A stretch of DNA of 12,500 nt from Theodoxus fluviatilis (GCA_034096865.1 JAWQFJ010014173.1:20001-32500); one strand, 5' to 3'. Counted from the stretch's first letter, positions 1 through 6,921 are shown. Translations and numbers: made by a program. The notes: generated by a model from the letters alone, not told the origin.

Positions 1-98
1 CGCCGCAGCTGGCTCTCAAGAAATTCGTTGCCAACAAGGAGGCTAAGCAACATGCCCCATGTGTAAGGGGAGTTGGTAGAGGAGGAGGGAGGGGGGGT

Positions 99-114
99 AG
101 GAGAGAGAGCGAGA

Positions 115-172
<58 letters not shown>
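99..172. repeat. (GA)n microsatellite / purine tract
   Basis: A (GA)n dinucleotide run with one C interruption at 110. Positions 111-172 are purine only on the plus strand (62 nt), the composition known to favour triplex (H-DNA) structures. It is preceded by a G-rich stretch (about 80-98) and followed by a GGTGGAGGTGG segment, so the whole 68-190 block is strongly purine biased. No coding role is supported. Confidence 0.95.
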
Positions 173-173
<1 letters not shown>

Positions 174-999
174 GGAGGTGGAAGGAAACAATTCAAAAGA
201 ATAGTCACTCCTCTTGACTTTCATTTTCCACATGAATTCTGGTTTATCTTGCTGAAGTAGAACGCTGAAATAATGGTTTAGTGAAAGCCATTGAGCATTG
301 GTTGAATAACTGACTCGAATCGGTGACCGTACTGTTGAAAAATTCTACTAGTAGTTCCCTAACTCCTTGAGAATGAATGACTACATTGCTGTAATAAGTG
401 AGCAGCCTAAGTTATTGCTAAATTTTGCTGGTCTCTCCCTGACCTCTGAGTGTGAATAATTTGCATGACTAAAGAACTGGATATGGTCGTTGATTACCAC
501 ATGACCTCTCAGACTAACTCTAGCTGCTATAAAGGTCCTGAAACCACGCAAATGCTCTTCTAGAAACTTTTCTTTGTTATGCAAATCTCTCCTTCTACAA
601 AGGAAAAGTACTGACCTAAATTCCTATCTAGTGAATCACTGGAGTCGGTTTGATAATTCCTTGGGGTGGCGGTGGGTGGTGGGTGAGGGGTGTTGGGAGC
701 GGCTTTTGTGTGTGTGATTGCAACTTCCTTAACAGGAAACTGTACATATGTTTCTACGGTGCAAGGAAATCCACCAACTTATTCGTATGAAATCCGCCTC
801 ATTGTAGCTACGTCTCCCCTTTTTACTGTCGAGCCTGATGAAGGCTTATTAATCAGTGGGTTTTTTTTAACCTTCGTCCTTGTTTTAGTATACGACCAAC
901 GTAACTTTACAACCGTGCTGTGTGCATAATGCGTGAAGTGAACCATTCCTTTCGTTAGTAAACTGGACATAATTACGGTCACATCCCTTTACCTCCCTG
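173..999. other. Anonymous unique-looking DNA, no gene recognised
   Basis: Only short open frames (under 100 codons) on both strands, none resembling a known family. There is a G/T-rich stretch at about 662-716 and a T run near 861-868. I see no convincing exon with paired splice sites. It could be intron or intergenic DNA. Confidence 0.6.
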
Positions 1000-1080
1000 G
1001 CACTATGTGGCCGAGTGGTTAGCTCGCTTGACCGAAAGTCACTGGAGACAGTTCCTGACGACATTCGAAGCTGCAAAGAT
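1000..1080 (+). repeat. tRNA-Ser-like segment (SINE head or tRNA pseudogene)
   Basis: The 14-mer TGGCCGAGTGGTTA at 1008-1021 is a perfect match to the A box and D arm of eukaryotic class II (Ser/Leu) tRNAs. GACCGAAAGTC at 1030-1040 resembles the anticodon arm of tRNA-Ser(CGA). TTCGAA at 1064-1069, followed by GCTGC, sits where the B box/T loop should be; the separation from the anticodon arm is 23 nt, against 21 in the tRNA-Ser(CGA) I compare it with. The acceptor ends do not pair well and the B box has lost its leading GG, so this is not a functional tRNA gene. A tRNA-derived SINE head is the likeliest reading, and a lone tRNA pseudogene is the alternative. Confidence 0.5.
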
Positions 1081-1167
1081 CCTGAATTTGCATACGTTAG
1101 CAAGGTGCTTAGCGCACATTGCTTTTCTCCATTCGAGAGTAAAACCAGGTACGTATTTGGGCAGTGC

Positions 1168-1193
1168 TGCATGGCTCACCTCATGAGCCAGCA
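1168..1193. other. Small inverted repeat (hairpin)
   Basis: TGGCTCA and TGAGCCA flank a 5-nt loop (CCTCA) at 1172-1190. The stem extends by TGC/GCA across a one-base bulge. It lies between the tRNA-Ser-like segment and the first minisatellite and could be part of a SINE body, though that is inference. Confidence 0.5.
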
Positions 1194-1210
1194 TTCGGAT
1201 GGAATACTTC

Positions 1211-2023
1211 TTAGGGAATGCAGTTTGTGCTGGTGTCTGACTGTGTGCTAGGGAATGCAGTTTGTGCTGGTGTCTGACTGTGTGCTAGGGAATGCAGTTT
1301 GTGCTGGTGTCTGACTGTGTGTTAGGGAATGCAGTTTGTGCTGGTGTCTGACTGTGTGCTAGGGAATGCAGTTTGTGCTGGTGTCTGACTGTGTGTTAGT
1401 GAATGCAGTTTGTGCTGGTGTCTGACTGTGTGTTAGGAATGCAGTTTGTGCTGGTGTCTGACTGTGTGTTAGTGAATGCAGTTTGTGCTGGTGTCTGACT
1501 GTGTGTTAGTGAATGCAGTTTGTGCTGGTGTCTGACTGTGTGCTAGGGAATGCAGTTTGTGCTGGTGTCTGACTGTGTGTTAGTGAATGCAGTTTGTGCT
1601 GGTGTCTGACTGTGTGTTAGTGAATGCAGTTTGTGCTGGTGTCTGACTGTGTGTTAGTGAATGCAGTTTGTGCTGGTGTCTGACTGTGTGTTAGTGAATG
1701 CAGTTTGTGCTGGTGTCTGACTGTGTGTTAGTGAATGCAGTTTGTGCTGGTGTCTGACTGTGTGTTAGTGAATGCAGTTTGTGCTGGTGTCTGACTGTGT
1801 GTTAGTGAATGCAGTTTGTGCTGGTGTCTGACTGTGTGTTAGTGAATGCAGTTTGTGCTGGTGTCTGACTGTGTGTTAGTGAATGCAGTTTGTGCTGGTG
1901 TCTGACTGTGTGTTAGTGAATGCAGTTTGTGCTGGTGTCTGACTGTGTGCTAGGGAATGCAGTTTGTGCTGGTGTCTGACTGTGTGCTAGGGAATGCAGT
2001 TTGTGCTGGTGTCTGACTGTGTG
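1211..2023. repeat. 37-bp minisatellite, 22 copies
   Basis: Twenty-two tandem units start at 1211 and recur every 37 bp; the unit at 1433 is one base short (TTAGGAAT). Each unit is a 12-bp spacer (C/TTAGG/TGAATGCA) plus a 25-bp core running from GTTTGTGCTGG to GACTGTGTG. Two junction types dominate. CTAGGG marks the units at 1248, 1285, 1359, 1543, 1950 and 1987. TTAGTG marks those at 1396, 1469, 1506 and ten units in a row at 1580-1949. TTAGGG occurs at 1211 and 1322. The array runs without a gap into the 47-bp array. There is no sign of coding constraint. Confidence 0.97.
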
Positions 2024-2560
2024 CATATCATCTCTCTGTCACTGTGTTTGTGCTGGTGTCTGACTGTGTGCATATCATCTCTCTGTCACTGTATTTGTGC
2101 TGTCTGACTGTGTGCATATCATCTCTCTGTCACTGTGTTTGTGCTGGTGTCTGACTGTGTGCATATCATCTCTCTGTCACTGTGTTTGTGCTGGTGTCTG
2201 ACTGTGTGCATATCATCTCTCTGTCACTGTGTTTGTGCTGGTGTCTGACTGTGTGCATATCATCTCTCTGTCACTGTATTTGTGCTGTCTGACTGTGTGC
2301 ATATCATCTCTCTGTCACTGTGTTTGTGCTGGTGTCTGACTGTGTGCATATCATCTCTCTGTCACTGTGTTTGTGCTGTTGTCTGACTGTGTGCATATCA
2401 TCTCTCTGTCACTGTATTTGTGCTGTCTGACTGTGTGCATATCATCTCTCTGTCACTGTGTTTGTGCTGGTGTCTGACTGTGTGCATATCATCTCTCTGT
2501 CACTGTGTTTGTGCTGGTGTCTGACTGTGTGCATATCATCTCTCTGTCACTGTATTTGTC
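2024..2560. repeat. 47/44-bp minisatellite sharing its core with the 37-bp array
   Basis: Unit starts at 2024, 2071, 2115, 2162, 2209, 2256, 2300, 2347, 2394, 2438, 2485 and 2532 (the last is truncated at TGTATTTGTC). Each unit is a 22-bp spacer, CATATCATCTCTCTGTCACT plus GT, followed by the same 25-bp core as the 37-bp array. Units at 2071, 2256 and 2394 are 44 bp: they carry GTATTTGTGCTGTCTG, with a GGT loss in the core and a G-to-A change. The truncated last unit also carries GTATTTG. The 44-bp form is therefore a coherent subtype, giving the order L S L L L S L L S L L S'. Short frames across it (Cys/Leu/Ser-rich) are repeat artefacts. Confidence 0.97.
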
Positions 2561-2650
2561 GTCAGGCACCAGTAAAAGGATTGGACCTATCATTCATGGC
2601 GAATGGGGATTATCTCCGGTCAGAATACCTCCCTAGGTTTTGGAACGGCG

Positions 2651-2665
2651 GTCAATCTAGCGCCA
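2651..2665 (-). other. Candidate retrotransposon primer-binding site
   Basis: Read on the minus strand, TGGCGCTAGATTGAC begins with TGG, as expected for a site complementary to a tRNA CCA end. It lies 13 nt downstream of the proposed LTR 3' end (…GTAACA at 2679). I cannot name the tRNA, and the gap is longer than usual, so this call depends on the LTR being real. A short leader follows; its minus-strand ATG at 2598-2600 begins MNDRSNPF but stops after 11 codons, next to the minisatellite. Confidence 0.3.
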
Positions 2666-2839
2666 GCGGTTAGAAACTGTTACTGACCGGCTAACTGGGC
2701 CTAGGGTTAGCATAGCCCGCACAATGAAAATAAACAAGAAAAGACACCAACACCAGCACTGAGATATATAATTGAAGTGTATTCTCCCCAATCACTCAAC
2801 AGCCCCAACCCACACCAGGGCTCAAAGGAGTTAACGTAC

Positions 2840-2910
2840 GGCCCCCGCCGACAAGCTCTCTACAAGTGCTCAAGCGGCCCCCGCCGACAGTCTTCACACT
2901 GGCCCCCGCC
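2840..2910. repeat. Triplicated GGCCCCCGCC motif
   Basis: The 10-mer GGCCCCCGCC occurs at 2840-2849, 2876-2885 and 2901-2910. The first two copies are followed by GACA and are 36 bp apart; the third is 25 bp further on. They look like short GC-box-like direct repeats inside the putative LTR. A regulatory role is only inferred. Confidence 0.55.
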
Positions 2911-3250
2911 AGTAGAGCTCCGAGCCTCCGTTTGGGTTTCAGCGACTCGTTACCATGCCGAAGAACCCTGAAAACAACGGTAACTCATCCGTTTCTTCAC
3001 AATCAATCATCATACATCCGCGGTATTTACAATATAGAATGATAACGGATAAAATCACCACTCACCCTTCTCCCTGGGGTTCATTCGCTCGGGTGTCGTA
3101 CACTGCTTTCACTCGGCAAATATACAATCAAGCGGATCATACGCTCACACTTGAACACTCCTCAGTCACTACGTCACCAACTCATGCTAAAAGTAATCAC
3201 AGTCGAAACAAAATCACGTGCACACACCATTCGGCACATTCGATTCGTAA

Positions 3251-3272
3251 CAACACACTCACACACACACAC

Positions 3273-3359
<87 letters not shown>
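3251..3359. repeat. (CA)n microsatellite
   Basis: About 109 bp of alternating CA with single interruptions (a TC near 3258, a CG near 3277). It lies inside the putative LTR. Threonine/histidine or valine/cysteine repeat frames across it are artefacts of the dinucleotide. Confidence 0.97.
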
Positions 3360-3480
3360 ATCAAGCCGAACAAGTTCCTTCAATTTTTGTAGTCTCACTC
3401 CCGCATAATCCGGGACACCATATCCGCCTCCGAATTCCAGCTGCCTTCAATCGGTAGGAGATGGAACCTCCGTCAAATAC

Positions 3481-3546
3481 CGTGAACTGCGACCCTAAGT
3501 CTGGGAGCATTTCCTCGGGCACCCCTGTGCGGGGAAAAATGGACAC
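3481..3546 (-). pseudogene. Ty3/Gypsy integrase catalytic-core fragment
   Basis: Minus-strand translation of 3546-3481 gives a peptide containing GVPEEMLPDLGSQFT (3525-3481). It matches the conserved Gypsy integrase block around the second Asp of the D,D-35-E triad, usually of the form G-I/V-P-E-E-I/M-L-S-D-x-G-x-Q-F-T. The Asp is present; the Ser before it is Pro. Integrase inserts retrotransposon cDNA into the genome. Only about 22 codons are recognisable. Upstream (minus sense) the frame enters an alanine/valine-coding GCT array, and downstream similarity fades before the putative LTR. The first Asp, the Glu and the zinc-binding and C-terminal domains are absent. This is a dead remnant. 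Confidence 0.6.
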
Positions 3547-3561
3547 CAGCGCTTCTACCAC

Positions 3562-3698
3562 GGCTGCTGCTACAGCTGCTACAGCTGCTGCTGCTGCTGC
3601 TGCTGCTACTACTGGTGCTGCTACTACTGGTGCTGCTACTACTGGTGCTGCTACTACAGCTGCTGCTGCTGCTACTGCTGCTACTGCTGCTGCTGCTT
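3562..3698. repeat. GCT/ACT trinucleotide array with a 15-bp sub-repeat
   Basis: An imperfect (GCT)n/(ACT)n tract that includes three copies of GCTGCTACTACTGGT. It is open on both strands: plus gives Ala/Thr-rich and minus gives Ala/Val-rich sequence. A 119-codon plus frame (3461-3820) begins with a plausible ATG and non-repetitive N-terminal residues, but it overlaps the integrase scrap antisense and lacks known motifs. I read it as a chance frame through the repeat. Confidence 0.9.
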
Positions 3699-4333
3699 CT
3701 AAACGGTTTTGTATTGAGCCTTCCAGCCTCTGTAGGCCATGTGAGGCATTGATAAGGAAACTCACTCGCCAGGCAAGTCCCAATTTCCCTAGTTCTTCAT
3801 CTTCAACAAACTGTACTTAGAGACACGGTGGATCTATTCTTACCTACAACCCGTAGAGGCATCAGAAAGGTGAATCCGAAGATATCTACAAAATATTGCA
3901 TAACGTCTACAATCAACTTTGCTGTATCTGTTGCGAAACGAAGTGATCGCTTATATCTTTTACGGTCGATATGATTCAAAGGAGAAATTAGCTTCAATGT
4001 CGCATGACACACAAAAAACATATGTTTTGCAATCACTCATTTGTGCGGAAACCAAGCAACTGAGAAATTTTTCAAAAACATTTTTGCAAACCATTAGACT
4101 TTGTTGAACTCCACAAATAACATTTGATTTTTAATAAAGAACGGACAGTTTTTGATCTTCTGACTGAAAGGAATCGAGTAAACTAACGCCATTGCCGCAA
4201 GGCAATGCGAAGTTGTTCACAATGCTTTATTAAAACAAGCACTCAAATGTATTTCTCAGGCCTCACAAAATTTCCCACGGCCATTTACAACAGAGATTTA
4301 TATTCACACGCACCCCAAGGCATTCAGTGGGTT
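3699..4333. other. AT-rich anonymous DNA, no gene recognised
   Basis: Short frames only, the longest non-repeat one a 77-codon minus frame at 3803-4036, and none recognised. An AATAAA hexamer is present on the plus strand at 4133-4138 with no gene upstream to attach it to. Confidence 0.6.
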
Positions 4334-4349
4334 CACACACACATACACA

Positions 4350-4404
<55 letters not shown>

Positions 4405-4405
4405 A
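4334..4405. repeat. (CA)n(CG)n(CA)n alternating purine-pyrimidine tract
   Basis: A CA run, then an uninterrupted CG run at about 4366-4382, then CA again. Apart from a TA step near 4343 the whole tract alternates purine and pyrimidine, the composition known to favour left-handed Z-DNA. A similar tract lies at 10871-10983. Confidence 0.97.
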
Positions 4406-4733
4406 ATATGAAAAAAAGACTCATACTTACAGTGTGCTAGACTAATCTAACGAAATGTCAATTTGCTTGACGTTTAAAAAGACAAAACAAAGTCCCAAGT
4501 ATTTTTCGTATTCTCATAAAGGCAGTAATTACGTCAAATATTGAAAATCGGTCCTTTCTTCCAATGCACCCAGGTGAAATATGCGAAAACTGCGTAAACA
4601 GCTCCGTCGCCATCACAATATCGTCCCCGGTATTACAGCCTTGTAATGTCAAGGATGATAGGTTTCTGACTTTGATGTTCATGACATGTGCAATATTTCT
4701 TCCTGATGCTTGACATTAATCAATACAAAAAGT
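4406..4733. other. Anonymous DNA between repeats
   Basis: No recognisable gene, RNA or repeat. A 74-codon minus frame (4458-4682) has no familiar motif. Confidence 0.55.
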
Positions 4734-5223
4734 AGGGGGCATATCTGAGAAAGGAACACTCCACAGAAAGGGAAGAATAGGCAGGGGGCATATCTGAGAA
4801 AGGAGTACTCCACAGAGAGGGAAGCATAAGCAGGGGGCATATCTGAGAAAGGAATACTCCACAGAGAGGGAAGCATAAGCAGGGGGCATATCTGAGAAAG
4901 GAACACTCCACAGAGAGGGAAGAATAGGCAGGGGGCATATCTGAGAAAGGAATACTCCACAGAGAGGGAAGAATAGGCAGGGGGCATATCTGAGAAAGGA
5001 ATACTCCACAGAAAGGGAAGAATAGGCAGGGGGCATATCTGAGAAAGGAATACTCCACAGAGAGGGAAGCATAGGCAGGGGGCATATCTGAGAAAGGAAT
5101 ACTCCACAGAGAGGGAAGAATAGGCAGGGGGCATATCTGAGAAAGGAATACTCCACAGAGAGGGAAGAATAGGCAGGGGGCATATCTGAGAAAGGAATAC
5201 TCCACAGAGAGGGAAGCATAGGC
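4734..5223. repeat. 49-bp minisatellite, 10 copies
   Basis: Ten units start at 4734 and recur exactly every 49 bp, beginning AGGGGGCATATCTGAGAAAG and ending AGGC or AAGC. There are no indels. Variation is confined to a few sites: GAATACT/GAACACT/GAGTACT, GAGAGG/GAAAGG, and GAATAGG/GCATAGG/GCATAAG. The unit length is 1 modulo 3 and the minus strand carries no stop in any frame, so all three minus frames stay open for the whole array (frames of 173 to 215 codons between 4679 and 5363). They encode the same 49-residue period, rich in Pro, Leu, Ser, Phe and Cys. With no similarity outside the repeat, I treat these as non-coding. Confidence 0.97.
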
Positions 5224-5264
5224 AGGCGTTGGCCATAGCAACTATTTGTGGAAGTCCAGCAAAC

Positions 5265-5272
5265 TGACGTCA
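5265..5272. promoter_or_regulatory. Perfect CRE palindrome TGACGTCA (1 of 3)
   Basis: The full 8-bp cAMP response element, the consensus for CREB/ATF bZIP dimers. It lies 41 bp after the 49-bp array. No adjacent gene is recognised. Confidence 0.4.
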
Positions 5273-5448
5273 CAGCTGTGCAACTGTTGCTCCTAAAACA
5301 GCCACTGCTGAAATAGACACAATCAAAAGAGACATTTCCCCTGCGACGCCAAAAGTACGTCAAAATCGATGCGATTTTTTTTCTCTCTTTTTTTTGGTGG
5401 GATAAGAAAAACGTTAGGAAATTTGCATTCGTCCGATTTTGAAGTTGA

Positions 5449-5456
5449 TGACGTCA
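5449..5456. promoter_or_regulatory. Perfect CRE palindrome TGACGTCA (2 of 3)
   Basis: An exact TGACGTCA within GATGACGTCATTG, 184 bp from site 1 and inside direct-repeat copy A. Copy B has lost it. Confidence 0.4.
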
Positions 5457-5584
5457 TTGAAACTCGTTTGTGATTTGGAACACTGAAAAAAGCAAAAAGT
5501 TGTCATCTATGAAATACTCCCTCAGACACTGCAAGGTAGCGTTGCTGTAGCTTTTAAAAGAACAGTTGTGTAAGCCCCTCGAAA

Positions 5585-5592
5585 TGACGTCA
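5585..5592. promoter_or_regulatory. Perfect CRE palindrome TGACGTCA (3 of 3)
   Basis: An exact TGACGTCA within AAATGACGTCATATG, 136 bp from site 2 and at the end of direct-repeat copy A. The aligned part of copy B reads CATCCCATAATATG, so the site is not conserved there. Confidence 0.4.
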
Positions 5593-5600
5593 TATGTCTT

Positions 5601-6021
5601 TGGTAGCACTTGATGGATGTTGCAAAAAAGAAGAAAATTTGGAAAAGGTACATTATTGATGACTTCGGGCCTTAATGGATTAGAGGTTTAAAAAAGGGTG
5701 CTTATTTTCTAGAGAGAAGAAGGAAATATGGGATGAAAATGCATTAACGTATGTCCAGTTTTGGTGATGACATTAACCAAATTCATTGGCGATTTCCGAC
5801 ATCCACAGAAGTAGGGACATTTTTTTTTAAAGAGCATAAAATGCCTCTATACAAACCACTGACAAGCACAGCAGTCATAGTGAAAGATGCTAATAATGAA
5901 GTTTTGCAGAATGATTCAAGCGTGCATCAGAAGTGTTCAAATGAAAGAGGAAAGCTAAGAAAGAAACGTATATGATAGATATGGTCTCTGGCATTGCGGG
6001 CTAAATTTTTGTGTTCACGAA
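5601..6021. other. AT-rich spacer between the direct-repeat copies, with one small open frame
   Basis: A 74-codon plus frame at 5751-5975 starts MSSFGDDINQIHWRF and ends in a basic RGKLRKKRI tail. It is unusually polar and not low-complexity for such AT-rich DNA, but I recognise no domain and see no signal peptide or membrane segment. Purine-rich sequence precedes its ATG. It may be a relic of the element bounded by the two repeat copies, or chance. I would not annotate it as a gene on this evidence. Confidence 0.4.
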
Positions 6022-6190
6022 AATAAAAATGTTAGGAAACTTGCGTTCTTCAGATTCAAGCTTTCAAACTGTCTCCGAAAACATTCTTCCACAAACTTTT
6101 TCTGTGATTTTGGACGTCTTTTGAAAGAGAAAACTCTCTCTGAAACTCAGCCTGAAGAACAAACGTGTGTGCCCGCCATCCCATAATATG
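6022..6190 (+). repeat. Diverged direct repeat, copy B
   Basis: Copy B starts AAAAATGTTAGGAAACTTGC and ends near CATAATATGTCC. It is colinear with copy A, about 620 bp upstream, but lacks two internal pieces of A (around CAAAAAGTTGTC and the GCAAGGTAGCGTTGCTG stretch). It sits directly before the compound microsatellite. Confidence 0.5.
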
Positions 6191-6260
6191 TCCTAACTCA
6201 ACGTTTTGTGTTTAAACACGAAATATGCACACACCAAACACCAGGCTCACGCATACTCGC

Positions 6261-6263
<3 letters not shown>

Positions 6264-6327
<64 letters not shown>

Positions 6328-6343
6328 ACACATCTCACACACT
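6264..6343. repeat. (CA)n microsatellite
   Basis: A pure CA run at about 6264-6321, then an interrupted CA/CTCA continuation. It is the first block of a compound microsatellite that runs to 6921. Confidence 0.97.
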
Positions 6344-6379
6344 CAGAACTCTCCCACACTCTCTCCCTTTCGCTCTCCC

Positions 6380-6505
6380 TCTGTCTGTCTGTCTGCCTGC
6401 CTGCCTGCCTGTCTGCCTGCCTGCCTGCCAGCCTGCCTGCCTGCCTGCCTGCCAGCCTGCCTGCCAGCCTGCCTGCCAGCCTGCCTGCCTGTCTGTCTGT
6501 CTGTC
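6380..6505. repeat. CTGT/CTGC tetranucleotide array
   Basis: A (CTGT)n start, a long (CTGC)n centre with CCAG variants (about 6429, 6453, 6465 and 6477), and (CTGT)n again at the end. A pyrimidine-rich CTCTCC/CTCTCT stretch (6350-6379) leads into it. Confidence 0.95.
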
Positions 6506-6530
6506 AATCAGAATGTGTGTATGTCTATAC

Positions 6531-6567
6531 ATGCATGCATGCATGCGTGCGTGCGTGTCTGCGTGCT
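6531..6567. repeat. ATGC/GTGC tetranucleotide array
   Basis: Four ATGC-type repeats pass into GTGC-type repeats. This short block bridges the CTGC array and the long ACAT array, and ATGCAT palindromes recur in it. Confidence 0.9.
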
Positions 6568-6604
6568 TGTATGCACACATATATCCATGCATAAACACAT
6601 ACGT

Positions 6605-6866
6605 ACATACATACATACATACATACATACATACATACATACATACATACATACATACATACATACATACATACATACATACATACATACATACATACAT
6701 ACATACATACATACATACATCATACATACATACATACATACATACATACATACATACATACATACATACATACATACATACATACATACATACATACATA
6801 CATACATACATACATACATACATACATACATACATACATACATACATACATACATACATACATACA

Positions 6867-6900
<34 letters not shown>

Positions 6901-6921
6901 CATACATACATACATACATAC
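6605..6921. repeat. (ACAT)n microsatellite, about 317 bp
   Basis: A near-perfect ACAT array with one 1-bp deletion at 6720/6721 (ACATCATACAT) and one ATATATA variant near 6893-6900. No frame contains a stop, so Ile-His-Thr-Tyr (plus) and Met-Tyr-Val-Cys (minus) frames of up to 255 codons run through it. These are artefacts. Confidence 0.98.

Larger units (their letters stand above)
2679..3418 (-). mobile_element. Candidate Ty3/Gypsy-type LTR (minus strand)
   Basis: On the minus strand the segment starts TGTCCCGG and ends GTCAGTAACA, so it has the TG...CA ends and short TGT/ACA inverted termini of an LTR. A TATATAT stretch at about 2764-2770 and a GT/T-rich tract carrying TTTATTTTCATTGTG (minus strand, around 2720-2740) resemble U3/R/U5 promoter and polyadenylation signals. 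Three copies of GGCCCCCGCC (2840, 2876, 2901) lie inside, as does the (CA)n tract at 3251-3359. An integrase-like fragment lies just upstream in the same orientation and a PBS-like site just downstream, which is the main support. No second LTR copy is visible, so the boundaries are inferred. A different repeat family is possible. Confidence 0.4.
5404..5600 (+). repeat. Diverged direct repeat, copy A
   Basis: Copy A starts AAAAACGTTAGGAAATTTGC and ends near GACGTCATATGTCT. Three colinear blocks match copy B at about 6022-6190: the AAAAAyGTTAGGAAAyTTGC start, a TGTGATTTGGA/TGTGATTTTGGA block, and a terminal AAGAACA...GTGT...GCCC...ATATGTC block. Copy A also contains CRE sites 2 and 3. It could be a pair of old transposon copies, flanking repeats of one element, or a local duplication. 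Confidence 0.5.

Noticed and set aside
1000..1080. Functional tRNA-Ser gene
   Set aside because: The acceptor stem does not pair, the B box lacks its leading GG and the variable arm is not convincingly paired.
690..1172. Overlapping 67-95 codon frames on both strands
   Set aside because: No recognisable motif, mutual overlap, and the tRNA-like segment cuts across them. Best explained as chance.
1211..1330. TTAGGG motifs suggesting interstitial telomere repeat
   Set aside because: TTAGGG appears only singly, at 37-bp unit junctions, never in tandem.
1211..2560. CRISPR-like array of regular repeats
   Set aside because: The repeats are contiguous with constant spacers rather than unique ones, and the context is eukaryotic. 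They are minisatellites.
3461..3820. 119-codon plus frame, Ala/Thr-rich
   Set aside because: It runs through the GCT/ACT array and is antisense to the integrase fragment. Unique parts match nothing I recognise.
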